NCBI GenBank assembly: GCA_014860805.1
Contig: JACZJB010000028.1
Location: 1 to 40,621, forward strand
From: Anaerolineales bacterium
Lineage (GTDB): Bacteria; Chloroflexota; Anaerolineae; Anaerolineales; Villigracilaceae
DNA: 40,621 bases
Direction of reading: 5' to 3'
Made by a program: the position numbers and the translations under genes. Of the stretch, positions 7,627 through 16,024 are shown in pieces; within the stretch, counting starts at the first letter, position 1; the number at the start of each line of letters is the position of its first letter. The notes below the pieces were generated by a model. It searched no databases and was not told the DNA's origin. It saw nothing but the letters and a program-made list of their open reading frames with translations.

Positions 7627-9267
7627 ATGCCAGCTGACCTACTTATCGTCACTCCTTCAGCCAGCCTCGGCGAATCAATCCGCCGCACACTGGATGAGAC
7701 CAAGCTATATCGATGCCATGTTGTCAACAACAAAGCTTCTGCAATAGTACGCGCAGACGAAATTGGCGTACCTCTTGCTATGTTGGACGCGGCACTGGGT
7801 GAAGATTGGGTCCTTGAGATCGGCAATGCATTGCGAACCGTTCGTCCGGGCCTCAATCTCATCGTTCTTTGCGACGAAAATGGTACTCCACCCGCTTTTG
7901 ACGACTTGCGCCCCTGGATTCTCATCCGCAAACCATTTAAGATGTCAGGATTTATGACCGCAATTAGTCAACCACAACAACCCGCCGCATCTGCCCCGCA
8001 ACCGAGCGCAACTGCTCCCTTGCCGTGGCTTAGTGATCAAACAAAAGCGGCGCAGCATCTCACCCGCCTCACTTTGGAATCTTCCGCCCAGGCTGCATTA
8101 ATTACCCTGAAGAATGATTTGTGGGCATACGCAGGCGGACTTTCACAAAATGCAGCCAAGGAAGTAGCTCAGACCGTCACCCGCAATTGGGATGGGCAAA
8201 AAGGCTCCGACCTTCTTCGCTTCATCCGACTCGAAAGCACCAAAGCTGAACATATGCTGTACGCCACGCGCCTCACGTCCGAGACCGTGCTTGCATTCGT
8301 GTTCGACGCGGAAACTCCCTTCAGCACCATTCGCGCACAGGCAAGCCAACTCGTCAATGACTTTGGCAGCGACAGACCTGAGCCGCAAAAACCTGTCAAG
8401 TCTGCACCCAAACAGATCAACGATTTTCCCGATGATCTGGAAGAAAGCGACGCTCTGGATATCGCCCCGATTTCAAACATCCTCACCGATATTCCCACGC
8501 CAAACCCCGAACCCGCCTCTGCACGTGACCTTGGCATGCCGCGTCAAAAAGAAAAATTCGACCCCAACCAAACACGAATTTCCGAGTCGCTCTCAAACGC
8601 ATCGGTTTTCAACCGTGAGCCCTCTCCTTCCATTCAAATGGGGCACCGGATGATGGATCAGACTCAGGCTTCAAAAACGAGTTCCGAGACTCAAACCGCG
8701 TTTGACGATGTGGAAGTCACAGCGCCGTCACGATCACAGCCAAGGCCGGAAACGCCTGTTGCCAAACCCGCCAGTGAAACGGACACGACTCGCGAAAGTC
8801 CATCCACTGAAGCGGCACGGAAATTGGTTGTAGAACCGACCACTGCCGGTTTATATCACCTGACATATGCCTGTCTGCTCGTACCAAGATTTTCCTCTCA
8901 TTACATCACAGGCGATCTGGCTGACCATCTTGGCGAATGGCTTCCAAATATCTGCATTGCCTTTGGCTGGCGCTTGGAATATCTGGCGGTGAGACCTGAA
9001 TATTTGCAGTGGGTTGTGAATGTACAGCCAAACACCTCCCCTGGGTATCTCATGCGCATCATGCGCCAGCAAACTTCTGAAAAGATATTTAGCGAATTCA
9101 ACCGCTTCAAGAAAGAAAATCCATCCGGTGATTTCTGGGCGCCGGGGTATCTCATCATGGGCGGTACGCAGCCTCATCCGCCGCAACTGGTCCGGGATTA
9201 TATCCGCCAGACTCGCCAGCGTCAGGGACAGGAATCCGCTCCGCCCCCTCCGCGCGGACACCAATAA
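7627..9267 (+). CDS. Receiver-like / roadblock / degenerate IS200-type transposase domain fusion
   Basis: Encodes 546 residues from the ATG at 7627; a GTG at 7609 would add six. Three regions are visible. Residues 1-112 look like a response-regulator receiver (LLIVTPSASLGESIRRTL, a central MLDAALG where the phospho-acceptor region should be, a terminal IRKPF). Residues about 134-246 resemble a roadblock/LC7 domain, a dimer module often tied to small GTPases. A Pro/Ser/Thr-rich linker runs from 247 to about 400. Residues 407-534 resemble the Y1 (IS200/RAYT) transposase fold: YHLTYACLL, a helix, GWRLEYLAVRPEYLQWVVNV where HUH enzymes have MPDHVH, and VRDYIRQT where the catalytic tyrosine sits (Y525). 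The two HUH histidines are replaced by Tyr and Gln, so the domain is probably a nucleic-acid or protein binder without nuclease activity. Domain calls are by eye. Confidence 0.65.
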   Translation: MPADLLIVTPSASLGESIRRTLDETKLYRCHVVNNKASAIVRADEIGVPLAMLDAALGEDWVLEIGNALRTVRPGLNLIVLCDENGTPPAFDDLRPWILIRKPFKMSGFMTAISQPQQPAASAPQPSATAPLPWLSDQTKAAQHLTRLTLESSAQAALITLKNDLWAYAGGLSQNAAKEVAQTVTRNWDGQKGSDLLRFIRLESTKAEHMLYATRLTSETVLAFVFDAETPFSTIRAQASQLVNDFGSDRPEPQKPVKSAPKQINDFPDDLEESDALDIAPISNILTDIPTPNPEPASARDLGMPRQKEKFDPNQTRISESLSNASVFNREPSPSIQMGHRMMDQTQASKTSSETQTAFDDVEVTAPSRSQPRPETPVAKPASETDTTRESPSTEAARKLVVEPTTAGLYHLTYACLLVPRFSSHYITGDLADHLGEWLPNICIAFGWRLEYLAVRPEYLQWVVNVQPNTSPGYLMRIMRQQTSEKIFSEFNRFKKENPSGDFWAPGYLIMGGTQPHPPQLVRDYIRQTRQRQGQESAPPPPRGHQ

Positions 9268-9274
9268 AAAAATT

Positions 9275-9303
9275 AAGCGCAGAGTATAATCAACTCTGCG
9301 CTT
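9275..9303 (+). terminator. Hairpin terminator
   Basis: AAGCGCAGAGT (9275-9285) pairs perfectly with ACTCTGCGCTT (9293-9303) around a seven-base loop. The sequence after it (CTTGCTTT) is moderately T-rich. The loop side also contains TATAAT (9285-9290), which might serve polA as a -10 box about 50 bases before its start. Confidence 0.7.
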
Positions 9304-9342
9304 CTTGCTTTAAAACTCCAATTACCTATCAAAGAAGAAACC

Positions 9343-12147
9343 ATGCCCCCTACCCTTTATCTAATCGATGGACACGCACTTGCCTACCGCATGTATTTTG
9401 CCCTGACCGCAGGCGGAGGAAACAACTCCCGCTGGCAAACGTCAAAAGGCGAACCCACAGCAGGCGTGTATGGATTTGCGCGCGAACTCGTCCGCGTACT
9501 GGAACAGGAAAAGCCTGAATATCTCGCCGTAGCATTTGATGTGGGAAAAACTTTCCGCGATGATATCTTCCCCGAATATAAGGGTACTCGCGAAAAAATG
9601 CCTGATGACCTGCGCCCGCAGTTGGACCGCATCCGCGAGATGGTGGATGCTTTCAACATCCCGCGCCTTGAAATGGAAGGTTACGAAGCCGATGATGTTC
9701 TTGGAAGCGTGGCCAAAATCGCCGCAGAAAAAGGCTTGGGTGTAAAAATAATCACAGGCGACAGAGACCTGCTTCAGCTGGTCAATGAGCGAACGGCAGT
9801 TTATCTCGCAGGGGACGACCAGACTTACATCTCCGATGCGGATGTCATCAAAAAATTGGGCGTGCGCGCAAATCAAGTGGTGGACTACAAAGCCATCGTC
9901 GGCGACACCTCGGATAACATTCCCGGTGTGAAAGGCGTTGGAGAAAAAACAGCGATCGCATTGCTTGAAAAATTTCAAACGCTGGATGCGATCTATGCAA
10001 ATTTAGACCAAGTGGAGAATCGCTGGAAGGGAAAATTTGAGGCGAGCAAAGAAACAGCCTACATGAGTTACGATCTGGCAAAAATCAAAGTAGACCTCAA
10101 AATCAATTTTGATTTCGAACACGCTGCGGTTAAACCATTTGACCCGACCAAGCTCGAAACCTTCTTCAAGGAAATGGAGTTCAAAACCCTGCTGGCAAAA
10201 GTCCCTGTCATCAGCGGTGGAACTGCGGCTGTAACAGAAGTTCTTGCAAAGCCCAAAAAGGGAAAGGCCGGCGAGCAGATTTCCATGTTCCAAAACCAGC
10301 CGCAAGTCGTGACCTTTTCCCAGCCTTCGAACATTGAAGTCGTACTCGTGGATACGGATGAAAAACTCAATGCGTTGGTAAAAGAACTTGCGAAGGCAAA
10401 CGTTATTTCGTTTGACACGGAAACCACATCCACTGAAGAAATGAAAGCGGAAATCGTCGGCATATCCCTGGCGGTCAAAGACGGTCAGGGATATTACATT
10501 CCCGTTGGCCATTCAATTGGCAATAACCTGTCCATTGAAAAAGTCATCGAAGCGCTGACACCATCCATGACGGATGCAAAGATCGGCAAGGTGGCGCACA
10601 ATGCCAAATATGATTACATCGTTCTCGCAAAGTATGGATTGATCGTTTCGCCGCTCACCTTCGATACAATGCTGGCTGAATTTATCGTTGACCCATCTTC
10701 GCGAAACCTTGGTTTGAAAAACCTCGCATCTTTCCGCCTCGGGGAAGAGATGACCCACATCGAAGAACTGATCGGGAAAGGCAAAAAACAAATTAGCATG
10801 GCAGACGTTGCCGTTGAGTCCGCAGCCCCGTATGCCGCCGCAGATGCGGAAAATACCCTGCGTCTCATGCCGATCATGCAAAAAGAACTGGACCGCGTAA
10901 ACGGCACAAAACTTCTCGATGAAATCGACATGCCGCTGACCGCTGTTCTCGCAGATATGGAAATGACCGGCGCGCTGATCGATGTTAAATTCTTCGCTGA
11001 AATGTCGAAGGAATTGGAAAAACGACTGGCCGAAATCGAAAAAGAAATTTACGGACACGCGGGCAAGACCTTCAACATCAACTCGCCGCAGCAGCTTTCG
11101 GACGTGCTTTTCAACCACTTGCGCCTCGAACCACCCGACAAAGGACGAAAAACAGCAACAGGCTTTTACTCCACCTCAGCAGACGTGCTGGATGCGTTGC
11201 GCGATAAACATCCCATCCTCGAATGGATCCTTGAACAGCGTGAATTATCCAAGCTCAAATCCACCTATGTGGACGCCCTGCCCGCCCAAGTGGATGAAAA
11301 CACAGGCCGCGTACACACCTCCTACAGCCAGATCGGCGCGGTGACGGGACGCCTTTCATCGAACAACCCGAACTTGCAGAACATCCCAATCCGCACTGAA
11401 ACGGGACGGCGCGTGCGCAATGGTTTCATTGCTGACAAAGGCAATGCATTGCTTTCTGTGGATTACTCGCAAATCGAATTACGCATCGTCGCGCACATGG
11501 CACAGGATGAAGCCATGATCGCAGCCTTCCGCGCAGGAGAAGACATCCACGCCACGACCGCCGCCGCCATATATGACCTTGAATTGGATAAAGTGACCAA
11601 AGATATGCGCCGCCACGCCAAAGCCATCAACTTTGGACTGATCTATGGCATGTCGGCATTCGGGCTCACCCGCTCCACCGAATTGACCCTGGCTGAAGCT
11701 GAAGATTTCGTCAAAGCCTATTTCAGGAAATTCCCCGGCGTAAAAAAATATCTCGATGGCATGCGCAGACAAGCCGCCGAGATCGGCTATGTGGAAACAT
11801 TGCTTGGACGTAAACGCTATTTCCCTGCCTTGCAGGGCAAGGTCAATGTACAAATGAAGAACCGAGAAGAACGCGAAGCTATCAACGCACCCATTCAAGG
11901 TACGGCTGCGGACATTATGAAAATCGCCATGCTGAAGATTCCATCCGCGCTGAAAAATGCTGGATTAAAAGGCAAAATGCTTTTACAAGTGCACGATGAA
12001 CTTGTGCTCGAATGTCCAAAAAATGAAGTGCAAAAGACGGCGCAAGTCGTTCAGGAGACAATGGCAAATGCCTACCCGATAAGCGTCCCTCTCGAAACAG
12101 AAGCAAGAGCGGGCGCAAATTGGGGCGAGATGTCCGTATTAAAATAA
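9343..12147 (+). CDS. polA: DNA polymerase I
   Basis: Encodes 934 residues, full length for a three-domain PolA that fills repair gaps and removes Okazaki primers. The 5' nuclease domain occupies about residues 1-290 (YLIDGHALAYR; GDRDLLQLV; GVKGVGEKTA). The 3'-5' exonuclease domain (about 330-530) keeps its acidic residues: D358 and E360 in FDTET, the HNAKYDY segment, and YAAADAENT, so proofreading is predicted to be active. In the polymerase domain, motif A is VDYSQIELR with D707, motif B is RRHAKAINFGLIYG, and motif C is QVHDELV with D885. The ribosome site AAGAAG is modest. The gene seems to be transcribed alone, with a terminator before it and a new -10 box after it. Confidence 0.98.
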   Translation: MPPTLYLIDGHALAYRMYFALTAGGGNNSRWQTSKGEPTAGVYGFARELVRVLEQEKPEYLAVAFDVGKTFRDDIFPEYKGTREKMPDDLRPQLDRIREMVDAFNIPRLEMEGYEADDVLGSVAKIAAEKGLGVKIITGDRDLLQLVNERTAVYLAGDDQTYISDADVIKKLGVRANQVVDYKAIVGDTSDNIPGVKGVGEKTAIALLEKFQTLDAIYANLDQVENRWKGKFEASKETAYMSYDLAKIKVDLKINFDFEHAAVKPFDPTKLETFFKEMEFKTLLAKVPVISGGTAAVTEVLAKPKKGKAGEQISMFQNQPQVVTFSQPSNIEVVLVDTDEKLNALVKELAKANVISFDTETTSTEEMKAEIVGISLAVKDGQGYYIPVGHSIGNNLSIEKVIEALTPSMTDAKIGKVAHNAKYDYIVLAKYGLIVSPLTFDTMLAEFIVDPSSRNLGLKNLASFRLGEEMTHIEELIGKGKKQISMADVAVESAAPYAAADAENTLRLMPIMQKELDRVNGTKLLDEIDMPLTAVLADMEMTGALIDVKFFAEMSKELEKRLAEIEKEIYGHAGKTFNINSPQQLSDVLFNHLRLEPPDKGRKTATGFYSTSADVLDALRDKHPILEWILEQRELSKLKSTYVDALPAQVDENTGRVHTSYSQIGAVTGRLSSNNPNLQNIPIRTETGRRVRNGFIADKGNALLSVDYSQIELRIVAHMAQDEAMIAAFRAGEDIHATTAAAIYDLELDKVTKDMRRHAKAINFGLIYGMSAFGLTRSTELTLAEAEDFVKAYFRKFPGVKKYLDGMRRQAAEIGYVETLLGRKRYFPALQGKVNVQMKNREEREAINAPIQGTAADIMKIAMLKIPSALKNAGLKGKMLLQVHDELVLECPKNEVQKTAQVVQETMANAYPISVPLETEARAGANWGEMSVLK

Positions 12148-12216
12148 TCATGGAATTTAACGGTCCATATTACAAAATTGTCATGAAAAATCTGCAGGTA
12201 CTTTTCAAGACAAGGT

Positions 12217-12222
12217 TATAAT
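12217..12222 (+). promoter_or_regulatory. -10 box of the large TPR gene
   Basis: A perfect TATAAT in the 124-base gap after polA, 49 bases before the next start codon. The -35 region does not match consensus. Confidence 0.4.
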
Positions 12223-12271
12223 TCCTTATCCAATTAAGAATCCTCGCAACCGCGAAAGTAGAAAATCAACT

Positions 12272-14581
12272 ATGCCCGGAAGAGATGACGTTTTCCAAAA
12301 AGCAATGAACGAAGGCCACTCCGCCGCCTGGGACCAGGAATGGGCAAAGGCAGTGAGTGCGTATCGCCGCGCCTTGCAGGAAATGCCCGATAACCCAAAA
12401 GCGCTCAGCAGTTTGGGGCTTGCCTTATATCAGTCAGGCAACATCGAAGAAGCCCTGCAAATTTACATGAACGTGGCAAAACTTTCTCCGGACGACCCCG
12501 TGCCAATGGAAAAAGTGGCACAGCTTTCCGAAAGACTTGGCAATTTAAAAAACGCAATGGATGCGGCCATCCGCGCTGGCGATCTTTTTCTTCAACAGCG
12601 CGATGCTGACAAGGCACTCGAGAACTGGGTGCGGGTCACAAACTTAAATCCCGAACATGCGATTGCCCGTTCGCGCCTCGCGCAGGTACATGAAAAACTT
12701 GGGCATACTCAGCAAGCCGTAACGGAATATCTTGCACTGGCAAGTATTATCCAACGCGCGGGCAATGCTGAAAAATCAAAAGAAATGGTGGATAAAGCCC
12801 AATCCATTTCACCGAACAGCCAGGAAGTAAAACAAGCGCAGACCCTACTTAAAACGGGACAACTCCTTCCCAAACCAATTCGTGGCAAAGGCGGAACGGG
12901 ACCAATTCGCATGTCGCAAGTGAAGCAATTGCAGGAACCGCAAAAGACCGCCTCCGGTCTGGACCCGATTGCGGAAGCGCGCCAAAAAGCATTAACTCAA
13001 CTGGCTGAACTGCTCTTTGAATTCTCCGATGAAAGCCCAGCCGCACAGGAACGACGCGGTCTCTCCGCCATCATGAAAGGCACGGGCGGAATTTCCCTCC
13101 AGCAAGCGGAACAAACCAAAGTTGTACTTCATCTCGGCCAAGCCATTGATTCGCAAAGCAAAGGCAAAGAAGCCCAGGCCGCCGAGGAAATGGAAGCCGC
13201 GCTGGAGGCAAATTTCAAACATCCCGCCTTATATTTCAACCTGGGATTATTGCGCTTCAAGGGTGACCGTTATGAAAGCGCGCAACGCTTTTTACAGAAC
13301 GCTGTCAAGCATTCCGATTACGCGCTTGGAACCCGTCTGCTGCTGGGACAAATGCTCGTCAGGAAATCAGATTTTCACAATGCCTCGCTGGAATATCTTG
13401 AGGCATTAAAACTCGCCGACTCGATGACCGTCCCTGCCGACAAAATGGATGATATCCGCCAGCAATACGAGCCGATCATCGAAGCGCAAAAAAATCAAAA
13501 GGATGAAAATATCCTGCGAAAGGTCTGCGAGAACATCAACAGCCTGCTCACCCGTCCCGACTGGCGGGAACAACTACGCAAAACCCGCGACCAAATGCCG
13601 AAGCAGGATGGCGAAATGCCTTCTCCGCTTGCAGATGTGATCCTTCAGGCTCAATCCAGTTCCGTGCTTGAGTCGATGAATCGCATCAATCAACTGGCGC
13701 GCATGGGAACGCTGCGGTCCGCCATGGATGAAGCCTATGACGCCGTCATGCATGCCCCCACATATTTGCCCCTCCACACGCTCATGGGCGACCTCCTTGT
13801 GCAGGAAGGCCGCCCTGCAGAGGCCATTGCAAAATATATTGTAGTTGCGCAATCCTACAGCGCGCGCGGAGAGGTCTTACAAGCTACAAAATTATTGCGG
13901 CGTATCATCCAACTCTCGCCCATGGACCTTGGCGCGCGCAACCGTTTGATCGAACAACTAACCGCGCGCGGACAGGTTGATGATGCGATCCAGGAATATC
14001 TTGAACTGGCAGCCATTCATTATCGTCTTGCTGAACTCGATATGGCGCGTAAAACCTATACAACTGCCCTGCGACTCGTCCAGCAAGGCAACGCCAGCCG
14101 AGATTGGAACATACACATCCTTCAGCGCATGGCCGACATTGATCTGCAGCGATTGGACTGGAAACAAGCCCTGCGCGTGTACGAACAGATCCGCACCCTT
14201 GCCCCCGATGACGACTCAGCCCGCAAACAGATCATCGAACTTAACCTGCGCATGGCACAGCCCGACAAGGCTTTGAGCGAACTTGAGAATTACATCAATC
14301 ATCTTGAAAACCAAAATAAAAATGACCTGGCCGTCACCTTCCTGGAAGAACTTATCAAGGAACATGAAGATCAGCCCCTGCTCAAACGCACGCTTGCCGC
14401 CCAACTCCATCAAATGGGGCGCACCCCTGAAGCTGTCACTCTGCTCGATGTCCTTGGCGAAATACTTGTGGAAAAGGGAGACAGAGAAGGTGCAATCGAT
14501 GTCATCAACCAGATCGTGTTAATGAATCCACAAAACGTGGAAGACTACCGCCAGCTTCTGAAGCAACTAAGAGGCGGATAG
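12272..14581 (+). CDS. Large tetratricopeptide-repeat protein
   Basis: Encodes 769 residues without signal peptide or membrane helix. TPR units are clear in three clusters: about residues 15-190 (WDQEWAKAVSAYRRALQEMPDNPKALSSLGLALYQ and following units), about 290-400, and about 490-760. A basic, Gly-rich linker near 195-225 separates the first two. TPR arrays form superhelices that hold other proteins, and nothing points to enzymatic activity. The partner is unknown. It lies alone between polA and ctaA, with its own -10 box and a strong terminator, so genomic context gives no function. The ribosome site is weak. Confidence 0.88.
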   Translation: MPGRDDVFQKAMNEGHSAAWDQEWAKAVSAYRRALQEMPDNPKALSSLGLALYQSGNIEEALQIYMNVAKLSPDDPVPMEKVAQLSERLGNLKNAMDAAIRAGDLFLQQRDADKALENWVRVTNLNPEHAIARSRLAQVHEKLGHTQQAVTEYLALASIIQRAGNAEKSKEMVDKAQSISPNSQEVKQAQTLLKTGQLLPKPIRGKGGTGPIRMSQVKQLQEPQKTASGLDPIAEARQKALTQLAELLFEFSDESPAAQERRGLSAIMKGTGGISLQQAEQTKVVLHLGQAIDSQSKGKEAQAAEEMEAALEANFKHPALYFNLGLLRFKGDRYESAQRFLQNAVKHSDYALGTRLLLGQMLVRKSDFHNASLEYLEALKLADSMTVPADKMDDIRQQYEPIIEAQKNQKDENILRKVCENINSLLTRPDWREQLRKTRDQMPKQDGEMPSPLADVILQAQSSSVLESMNRINQLARMGTLRSAMDEAYDAVMHAPTYLPLHTLMGDLLVQEGRPAEAIAKYIVVAQSYSARGEVLQATKLLRRIIQLSPMDLGARNRLIEQLTARGQVDDAIQEYLELAAIHYRLAELDMARKTYTTALRLVQQGNASRDWNIHILQRMADIDLQRLDWKQALRVYEQIRTLAPDDDSARKQIIELNLRMAQPDKALSELENYINHLENQNKNDLAVTFLEELIKEHEDQPLLKRTLAAQLHQMGRTPEAVTLLDVLGEILVEKGDREGAIDVINQIVLMNPQNVEDYRQLLKQLRGG

Positions 14582-14602
14582 GTTAATTCTGCGAAGGAAA
14601 CC

Positions 14603-14635
14603 AAATGTCCATCGATGTATCGATGGACATTTTTT
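14603..14635 (+). terminator. Intrinsic terminator
   Basis: Arms 14603-14616 and 14619-14632 are perfectly complementary (AAATGTCCATCGAT and its reverse complement) and are followed by a T-rich tract. In RNA the central bases open to a tetraloop or larger. Confidence 0.9.
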
Positions 14636-14728
14636 ATTTCCCGCATCTGCCCTAATCTGATACTTGTCAGCATTCCATATAAATTTTCGCCATGCACAAA
14701 TTCCCGCAAAGACAAATCACCCGCATGC

Positions 14729-14734
14729 TATAAT
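14729..14734 (+). promoter_or_regulatory. -10 box of ctaA
   Basis: TATAAT lies 29 bases before the start codon, leaving room for a short leader with the GGAGA ribosome site. The -35 region is weak. Confidence 0.45.
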
Positions 14735-14763
14735 CCCAGCGATTTCAATACTGGAGAAACTCA

Positions 14764-15792
14764 ATGCCTAAAACCCAAAACAGCGCCGTAATGAAATGGC
14801 TTTTCATATTTGCCTTCATTGTGGCTTTTCTAGTCGTCTTCGGGGGATTTGTCCGTCTCACCCGCTCCGGGCTTTCCATCGTGGAGTGGAATCCCATCAG
14901 CGGGGCAATGCCTCCCATTGGTCAGCAGGCATGGGAGGAGGAATTTGCCAAATATCAACAGACCCCTGAATATCAACTGATCAACACTGGTATGACGCTG
15001 AACGAATATGAATTCATCTTCTACATGGAATGGTTCCACCGCAATATTGCCCGCCTTGCAGGTCTGTTCTATGCGATTCCCTTGTTCTATTTCCTCTTCA
15101 AAAAGAGCATTCCATTCAAGGAATTCGGCATCTACTTTGTGATGGGCATCCTGTTCATTTCGCAGGCTGTTGCAGGCTGGATCATGGTTGCCAGCGGACT
15201 CGTAGACCGTCCCGCCGTCAGCCATTTTAATTTGACCATTCACTTACTGCTGGCACTCACGCTATTCAGCCTGGCTATATGGACTGCTCTTGGGCACAAA
15301 TATGGCTTTCCTGATTCCAGAAAAAAGAACGGGTGGTCACTGCCATCCAAGCTTTCATTAATATCGCTTATTGTTCTCTTCATCCAGATCACCTACGGCG
15401 GTTTCACCGCTGGGCTGAAAGCAGGTCATGTTTCTGGTACATGGCCCTTGATGCTGGGAAGTCTCATCCCGCCCAATCTCTTCGCGTCGTGGGTCAATAT
15501 TTTTGAATCCCCACAGACAATTGTTTTCATCCACCGCTGGTTTGGCTGGCTGGGGATCATCCTCGTGCCTGTGGTATTTTATATTGTCAAAAAGCAAAAT
15601 TATCCAACCGATATTCAAAACGGAATGAAGTGGCTTATCGGCGTGGTAGCTTTGCAAATTACACTTGGTATTCTAACCATTCTCTCCTATGTGAACATTG
15701 TCATTGCGCTCATTCACCAGGCCAACGCCATCCTCTTACTCGGACTGGCTTTATATTTCATTCACCGCTTCCGCGCGTTGGACACAAAATAG
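14764..15792 (+). CDS. ctaA: Heme A synthase, COX15/CtaA family
   Basis: Encodes a 342-residue protein with about eight membrane helices that oxidises the C8 methyl of heme O to the formyl group of heme A, the cofactor of aa3-type oxidases. The four conserved heme-ligand histidines are H92 (YMEWFHRNIAR), H160 (TIHLL), H257 (IHRWFGW) and H318 (LIHQAN). The N-terminus with GGFVRLTRSGLSIVEW and the first external loop match the mitochondrial/alphaproteobacterial type (COX15), and there is no cysteine at all, unlike the Bacillus type with a disulfide pair. A GGAGA site precedes the start. No oxidase subunit, protoheme farnesyltransferase or assembly factor is adjacent. Its presence implies aerobic or microaerobic respiration. 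Confidence 0.93.
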   Translation: MPKTQNSAVMKWLFIFAFIVAFLVVFGGFVRLTRSGLSIVEWNPISGAMPPIGQQAWEEEFAKYQQTPEYQLINTGMTLNEYEFIFYMEWFHRNIARLAGLFYAIPLFYFLFKKSIPFKEFGIYFVMGILFISQAVAGWIMVASGLVDRPAVSHFNLTIHLLLALTLFSLAIWTALGHKYGFPDSRKKNGWSLPSKLSLISLIVLFIQITYGGFTAGLKAGHVSGTWPLMLGSLIPPNLFASWVNIFESPQTIVFIHRWFGWLGIILVPVVFYIVKKQNYPTDIQNGMKWLIGVVALQITLGILTILSYVNIVIALIHQANAILLLGLALYFIHRFRALDTK

Positions 15793-15807
15793 AAAGGTTG
15801 TTCAAAC

Positions 15808-15837
15808 AATAAAAAGCCTCTTTTGAGGCTTTTTATT
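15808..15837. terminator. Bidirectional terminator between convergent genes
   Basis: Arms 15808-15820 and 15825-15837 (AATAAAAAGCCTC and complement) with a TTTT loop. Both flanks give A/T tracts, so it can stop ctaA and the leftward operon. The stop codon of the leftward 63-residue gene lies inside the stem. Confidence 0.9.
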
Positions 15838-16024
15838 TATTCATCCAGCGGGTGAGCGCAAACCCCACCATTCCCATTGCCAGCCCCGATGAGGAAAGTC
15901 CCCATGAAAAAAAGTTCATAAAGAACGTGGATTCAATAACCTTGATGACCATCAAGAAGGGCAGGATAATGCCTGCGAACATCATAAGCAGGCCAAGGGT
16001 AAGGAGGAGGCGCGGATTCTTCAT
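15833..16024 (-). CDS. Small two-helix membrane protein at the end of the ABC operon
   Basis: Encodes 63 residues with helices at about 5-27 and 32-56. Its ATG overlaps the stop of the upstream ATPase gene by four bases, so it is translationally coupled to the importer operon, and its stop lies in the terminator stem. The tight packing makes it a real gene despite its size. Function unknown; it might help assemble or regulate the importer. The family was not recognised. Confidence 0.65.
   Translation of the reverse strand: MKNPRLLLTLGLLMMFAGIILPFLMVIKVIESTFFMNFFSWGLSSSGLAMGMVGFALTRWMNK

Noticed and set aside
10513-11118. Open frame of 201 codons opposite polA
   Set aside because: Antisense to the polymerase exonuclease and linker region; no motif and no ribosome site.
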